In this document: one piece after another, positions 60,449 through 64,000 of the stretch
Layout of the letters: each line of letters starts with the position of its first letter
Numbering within the stretch: the first letter of the stretch is position 1
NCBI GenBank assembly: GCA_017477935.1
Contig: JAFVIC010000075.1
Coordinates: 26,267 to 90,266, forward strand
Direction: 5' to 3'
DNA length: 64,000 nucleotides
Origin: Akkermansia sp.
GTDB lineage: Bacteria > Verrucomicrobiota > Verrucomicrobiia > Verrucomicrobiales > Akkermansiaceae
The notes under the pieces: generated by a model
What the model saw: the letters and a program-made list of their open reading frames with translations, nothing else
Told to the model about the DNA's origin: nothing
Databases searched by the model: none
Position numbers and translations under genes: made by a program

Positions 60449-61324
60449 ATGAAATATTCAGCCTTATCGGCGGCCGCCCTGCTATTGTTCGCGGCCTGCC
60501 ACACAGCCCCGGAGCGCGACTTTTTCACCCTTCTGCCAACAAGCCCCGAGAAAATATCCTACACGGAAAGATTATCTGCCATCTCTATCCACCGCGAGGG
60601 GGAACACTGTATTATCAAACTGAAATACAAGCCCGAACAACTTCAAACGGGTTATCAGCTTGCACCCGTGCTGCAACGCACCGCCTACCACAGCATGTGG
60701 AACCGAACCCGCTGTCAATCACTGGCAGCGTACACCACCACTTCCCCGCAGGGCGACATGCGCATAGCCATACCCGCGGCCCAACTGCGCCACAGTGGCG
60801 GCCCATGGGACTACAGCTTCCACCTGCAGCAGCTCGCCCCCGATGGCAGCCGGGCAACAATATACAGCTCACGGCTCTACAGCGACTGTCCGCCCCCACA
60901 CGCCACCTGGAGCAACCCACCCAACCGCTTCGGCACCTATGCCGAAAACTGCCGCAGCCTGAACGACATCCGGCAAGCTGCCCGTAACTGTACTGCTGCC
61001 CGCGTGCTCACAGCCGATTTTCACACGGGAGAAGAAGCCACACGCGCACTGTCTGCCACGGAACTGGAAGAATTGCGCAGGCTCATCGGGCACATGCAAC
61101 CGGTGCGCACAGCCATCGGCATCATCTACCCCTCCGGTTACCACATCACGCAACTGGTAGCGGCAGATGGTCGTGCCATCGCCGAAATCCACTCACAACA
61201 CCTGACCACCCCGCGCAGAGTCAGCCCGGAAAATGTAGCCCAATTCGCCCGCTACATCCTGCCCGAGCCCGAACTCGACACATGGTATAAGCTCACCTCA
61301 ATACAGCCGGAAGACAGGCAATGA
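60449..61324 (+). CDS. Lipoprotein of the paralogue family, function unknown
   Basis: The 291-residue product has a lipoprotein signal ending LFAAC (Cys17). It shares the beta-rich N-terminal domain with the preceding gene (HSGGPWDYSFHLQQL, about 116-130) and the C-terminal family pattern: LSATELEELRRLIGHM (201-216), QLVAADGRAI (235-244) and ARYILPEPELDTWYKL (267-282). It starts 13 nt after the upstream stop, so the pair is an operon. Its 3' end overlaps nnrD by 32 nt in a convergent way. Confidence 0.8.
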   Translation: MKYSALSAAALLLFAACHTAPERDFFTLLPTSPEKISYTERLSAISIHREGEHCIIKLKYKPEQLQTGYQLAPVLQRTAYHSMWNRTRCQSLAAYTTTSPQGDMRIAIPAAQLRHSGGPWDYSFHLQQLAPDGSRATIYSSRLYSDCPPPHATWSNPPNRFGTYAENCRSLNDIRQAARNCTAARVLTADFHTGEEATRALSATELEELRRLIGHMQPVRTAIGIIYPSGYHITQLVAADGRAIAEIHSQHLTTPRRVSPENVAQFARYILPEPELDTWYKLTSIQPEDRQ

Positions 61325-62750
61325 CATCCGTAGCGCGAATCGCGCGGGGATAGCCGGCGCGCATGCGAGCCGTAGCTGCGGCCTGCCCGCAGAGCCAGGC
61401 CCCCAGCACTGCCGCGCGTAGCGGCGACAGCCCCTGAGCTGCCAGCGCACCGATGGTACCGGCCAGCACATCCCCCTGCCCGCCATTGGCCATGTAGGGG
61501 CCACCGGTCGAGTTGTACCAAGTCTCAGTACCATCCGTCACCAGTGTACGGGCGCCTTTCAGCAACAGGGTACAGGGGTGCGCCGCCACATAACGCCGAG
61601 CGCACTCAGCCCGGCTCAGACCGGCAGCAGCAGGGAACAGGCGGCGCATCTCGCCCGGGTGCGGAGTCAGAATACTATGCCGCGGCAACTCCCAGCCGTA
61701 TTCGGCGGCGAGATTCAGCGCATCGGCATCCACTACCATCGGCACATCGCAGCGCTGCAGCAGGTCATGCAATGAGCGCAAATCCGGGCCGCGCAGCCGC
61801 CCCAGCCCAGGGCCCACTACCAGCGCCTGAGCACCCTCGATCGGCACATCGCGGTAACTGTGCACCGGCACCACCATCACCTCAGCAGCCACACGGGCAG
61901 CCAGTATGGGGTACACATCCTCACGGCAATAAAGCGCCACCAGCCCGGCACCGGCTGCCACCGCAGCCTCGGCACACATCTGTGCCGCGCCCACATAGCC
62001 CACGCTGCCCGCCACAATATGCACACGCCCCGCCCGATTTTTAAAACACGAATACTCCCGCTGCGGCAACAGGCGCAGCAGCTCAGCCGTGGCCACCTGA
62101 GCCATTGAGTCGGCGGGCAGTGACACCTCCGGCAGCGGAATGCAGAGCATGCGCCCCACATAATCCGCAGCACCATCTGCCAGCATTCCCGGCTTCACAC
62201 AGCCGATAACCGCCGTCACATCGGCCCGCACCGCCTCACCGGGTACCTCACCCGTATCGGCATTCAGCCCAGTCGGTACATCGATTGCCAGCGTCAGACT
62301 GCGGGGACTGGCCGCACGCAGCGAATTCAGCTCGTTCACCAGCGCCGCGTATGGCTCACGCAGCGCACCGATAGCCCCACTGCCCAGCAGACCATCTATA
62401 ATCAACAGCCCCTCCTCCGGCCCCGGTTCAGACGTACTGAGCTCATGCCCGGCCAGCAGCGCAAACTGCTGCGCACTCTCCGGCGAGAAATCTTGCAACC
62501 CGCAGGCAGCGCGCACCGTAACCGGACAGCGAAAACGCGCCGCCAGCCCCAGCGCATCGCCCGCATTGTTCCCTCGCCCGGCATAGACCACCACTCGGCG
62601 CGGCCGCAAAGCGCACAATTCAGGCTCACGCCCCATCGCCCCCCACAGGCGCTCCACCACCGTACTCATCAACCCGGCAGAGCTTGCCGCACCACTTGCA
62701 AACAACTCGAGCTCCGCCGCTCGTATCACCTCACATGGATACACTTTCAT
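61293..62750 (-). CDS. Bifunctional NAD(P)HX epimerase/dehydratase
   Basis: Repairs hydrated NAD(P)H, epimerising R-NAD(P)HX and dehydrating the S form with ADP. The 485-residue product joins a YjeF_N epimerase part (residues 1-205, with AGRGNNAGDALGLAARF in place of the usual GxGNNGGDG, so Gly to Ala at one position) and a carbohydrate-kinase-like dehydratase part. The second part contains IVAGSVGYVGAA, VVGPGLGRLRG and the NGGQGDVLAGTIGAL motif near the C-terminus. Length fits the fused NnrED type. It starts 9 nt after the mutT-type gene stop, so the two are co-transcribed. Confidence 0.9.
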   Translation of the reverse strand: MKVYPCEVIRAAELELFASGAASSAGLMSTVVERLWGAMGREPELCALRPRRVVVYAGRGNNAGDALGLAARFRCPVTVRAACGLQDFSPESAQQFALLAGHELSTSEPGPEEGLLIIDGLLGSGAIGALREPYAALVNELNSLRAASPRSLTLAIDVPTGLNADTGEVPGEAVRADVTAVIGCVKPGMLADGAADYVGRMLCIPLPEVSLPADSMAQVATAELLRLLPQREYSCFKNRAGRVHIVAGSVGYVGAAQMCAEAAVAAGAGLVALYCREDVYPILAARVAAEVMVVPVHSYRDVPIEGAQALVVGPGLGRLRGPDLRSLHDLLQRCDVPMVVDADALNLAAEYGWELPRHSILTPHPGEMRRLFPAAAGLSRAECARRYVAAHPCTLLLKGARTLVTDGTETWYNSTGGPYMANGGQGDVLAGTIGALAAQGLSPLRAAVLGAWLCGQAAATARMRAGYPRAIRATDVIACLPAVLR

Positions 62751-62759
62751 AGCAAAATC

Positions 62760-63173
62760 TCAGCCAAGTTTTTTCATATACTGTGCCAGCCATGGCAGCA
62801 CATCCACATCTGCCGGCAACCAATCGAGCGAGTGGAGCTCATCCGCCGTCAGCCACCGGGCCGCCACATGCTCCCGCAGCGTCAACTCACCCCCGCATAA
62901 ACGGCACACATAGCAATGCATGCGCAGGTGGAATGCCGGGTATGCCCACTCCACCGTGTGCAGCAGCGGCCCAACCTCGACAGCCAACGACAGCTCCTCG
63001 CGTATCTCGCGCACCACAGCAGCCTCAGCCGGCTCCCCCGGTTCAATCTTCCCGCCCGGGAACTCCCAGCCCCCGCCATGTTTATGTGGCGCGCACTGAG
63101 TCGCCAGCACACGACCGGCCTCGTCAAATATCAACGCAGCCACTACCTCCAGAACTTTTCTGACTTCTTCCAT
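62760..63173 (-). CDS. Nudix hydrolase, MutT-like
   Basis: Probably hydrolyses 8-oxo-dGTP or a related nucleotide, limiting mutation. The 137-residue product has the Nudix box GGKIEPGEPAEAAVVREIREEL, with the full G-x5-E-x7-RE-x2-EE pattern near residues 39-60, preceded by GGGWEFPG. Size fits MutT (about 130). It leads the unit with the NAD(P)HX repair gene and has its own promoter with a leader of about 50 nt. Confidence 0.9.
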   Translation of the reverse strand: MEEVRKVLEVVAALIFDEAGRVLATQCAPHKHGGGWEFPGGKIEPGEPAEAAVVREIREELSLAVEVGPLLHTVEWAYPAFHLRMHCYVCRLCGGELTLREHVAARWLTADELHSLDWLPADVDVLPWLAQYMKKLG

Positions 63174-63230
63174 CTCACCCGGTTTTTCTTTTCCGTCAAA
63201 TAAACTTTACCCCGATTAACATACAAATTG

Positions 63231-63259
63231 AATTTACTATCCGCGCACGGGGTTGTCAA
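63231..63259 (-). promoter_or_regulatory. Promoter of the Nudix-nnrED unit
   Basis: Minus strand: TTGACA (63259-63254), 17-nt spacer, TAAATT (63236-63231). It sits 45 bp from the hairpin array. Confidence 0.7.
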
Positions 63260-63304
63260 GAGAAACAGTCACCCGAAAGCATGATTTCAACCCACTACAT
63301 CTCC

Positions 63305-63539
63305 CAAGCTCGCAAGAGCTTGTTTTCACCATGCCCGCAGGGCATTTTTCACCAGCTCCCGTCAGGGAGCTTTTTCACCCTGCGCGCAGCGCAGTTTTCA
63401 CCGTGAGGCCAACAGGCCGAACTTATAAAAGCTCGCTTCGCGAGCGGTGAAAAACCGGCTGCGCCGGTGGTGAAAACCGTGCTTCGCACGGGGTGAAAAA
63501 TGGCTGTCGCCATGGTGAAAACGCTCCCGTTGGGAGCGT
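63305..63539. repeat. Symmetric array of hairpins with TTTTCACC/GGTGAAAA spacers
   Basis: Left half: hairpins at 63305-63322, 63331-63345, 63354-63371 and 63380-63394, each followed by TTTTCACC (63323, 63346, 63372, 63395). Centre: a weak GGCC-AACA-GGCC hairpin (63407-63418) and TTATAAAA. Right half: hairpins at 63431-63445, 63454-63468, 63477-63491, 63500-63513 and 63521-63539, with the four GGTGAAAA units (63446, 63469, 63492, 63514) after the first four. Stems are 5-8 bp with 3-4 nt loops, and stem sequences differ. Every left spacer is complementary to every right one, so the element can fold into nested 8-bp stems with paired hairpin arms. It fills the stretch from the Nudix promoter to the 5S gene and contains no gene. 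Confidence 0.9.
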
Positions 63540-63554
63540 GATGGGAATAACGGA

Positions 63555-63586
63555 GAAGCCCGCCAAGCGATAGCTTAGCGGGCTTC
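63555..63586 (-). terminator. Hairpin downstream of 5S rRNA
   Basis: GAAGCCCGC (63555-63563) pairs with GCGGGCTTC (63578-63586), continuing into AAGC-GATA-GCTT with one mismatch. It is the first structure after the 5S gene on the minus strand; a strong T run is missing. Confidence 0.6.
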
Positions 63587-63591
63587 GTGGA

Positions 63592-63707
63592 TCCTGGCAG
63601 CTATCTACTCTCGCGGGACCTGTTGTCCGACTACCATCGACGTGCTGATGTTTCACTTCCGGGTTCGGAATGGGACCGGGTGGGACCATCAGGCTATGAC
63701 CACCAGG
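63592..63707 (-). rRNA. 5S ribosomal RNA
   Basis: About 116 nt on the minus strand. The 5' CCTGG pairs with the 3' CCAGG, and the internal CCCATTCCGAACCCGGAAGT and CGATGGTAGT segments match the conserved 5S loops. It lies downstream of the 23S gene as usual. Confidence 0.95.
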
Positions 63708-63900
63708 CGGCTGCTTTACTTACAAATTGTAGATTGTAAATTGTAGATTGTAAATCAGATTGCCTGTTTGTCACATGCTGCGCTGTTCTGTATGATGGGG
63801 CGGGCAGACTGACATCCGCGTGGCATGGTGTTGAATAGATGGGCAAGTAATCTTGCATGTTCAAAGCTTGTCACCGGGGGTGACGCTGTATGGTGTATGA
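63708..63900 (-). other. 23S-5S internal spacer
   Basis: About 190 nt between the 23S 3' end and 5S. It holds a short tandem repeat (AAATTGTAGATTGT twice plus a partial copy, 63723-63754) and no tRNA that I can see. Confidence 0.8.
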
Positions 63901-64000
63901 GGTCAATTGGATGTTAGTAGTGCTCGGCTGAACGTATTACTACGCGTACACCTGCACCCTATCGACGTGGTAGTCTTCCACGCTCCTATAGGGAGAACTC
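63901..64000 (-). rRNA. 23S ribosomal RNA, 3' end (partial)
   Basis: The last ~100 nt on the minus strand match the conserved 3' end of 23S rRNA, reading GAGTTCTCCCTATAGGAGCG and on through GAAGACTACCACGTCGATAG to the region near AGCCGAGCACTACTAACA. The 5' part lies beyond the window. Confidence 0.92.

Noticed and set aside
63305..63539. CRISPR array
   Set aside because: The hairpin stems differ from each other and the constant parts are only 8 nt; no cas genes are nearby.

Overview
The window is GC-rich chromosomal DNA from a Gram-negative, probably gut-associated bacterium. The gene set fits a mucin-degrading Verrucomicrobiota of the Akkermansia type: a GH84 N-acetylglucosaminidase with CBM32, a GH95 alpha-L-fucosidase, a complete L-fucose pathway, many lipoproteins and outer-membrane barrels, and almost no Shine-Dalgarno sequences. 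The taxonomic placement is inferred from gene content only. The 3' end of a 23S rRNA gene and a 5S rRNA gene on the minus strand close the right edge.

Layout. 1-7741: mostly unrecognised envelope or secreted proteins, including a three-gene secreted operon (2796-7155). 7784-9990: pth and leuA, divergent from the GH84 enzyme (10169-13033). 13149-15385: an Ala/Pro/Lys-rich basic protein and a CE4 polysaccharide deacetylase. 15553-23741: a mini-lipoprotein, an AsmA-like protein, an IF-1-like protein, a WcaJ-type sugar-phosphate transferase, TrmL, a DEDD nuclease, an ankyrin lipoprotein, and clpB interrupted by an in-frame TAG. 23836-28214: a CBM9/GH-like secreted protein, an ankyrin protein and two overlapping lipoproteins. 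28328-33258: a full MacA-MacB-TolC-type efflux operon. 33551-37396: an outer-membrane barrel, two tandem Ser/Thr kinases and a small Ala/Gln-rich protein. 37488-45870: the fucose locus, with GH95 facing away from fucP-fucI-fucK-fucA. 45998-48750: tRNA-Glu(CTC), a secreted protein, rnhB and yraN. 48840-56018: an ActB-like iron-sulfur protein, an OprB-type porin, an O-antigen-ligase-like protein, a Pro-rich repeat membrane protein and thioredoxin. 56178-63173: a Ppx/GppA-HD protein, a MalY-type lyase, two paralogous lipoproteins, NAD(P)HX repair and a Nudix hydrolase. 63305-63539: an unusual symmetric hairpin array, then the rRNA genes.

How it fits together. Surface enzymes (GH84, GH95, possibly the GH-like protein at 23836) would release N-acetylglucosamine and fucose from host glycans. 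Fucose then enters through FucP and is processed by FucI, FucK and FucA. The porin and efflux pump handle envelope traffic, and the sugar transferase, ligase and deacetylase point to surface polysaccharide synthesis.

Two patterns cut across the genes. First, for about 16 genes a recognisable -35/-10 promoter lies only 6-10 nt before the start codon, which implies leaderless mRNAs; this rule also decides several start codons. Second, the array at 63305-63539 has four TTTTCACC spacers on the left and four GGTGAAAA spacers on the right, each between short different hairpins, so the whole element can fold as a ladder of four-way junctions. I do not recognise it as any described repeat class.
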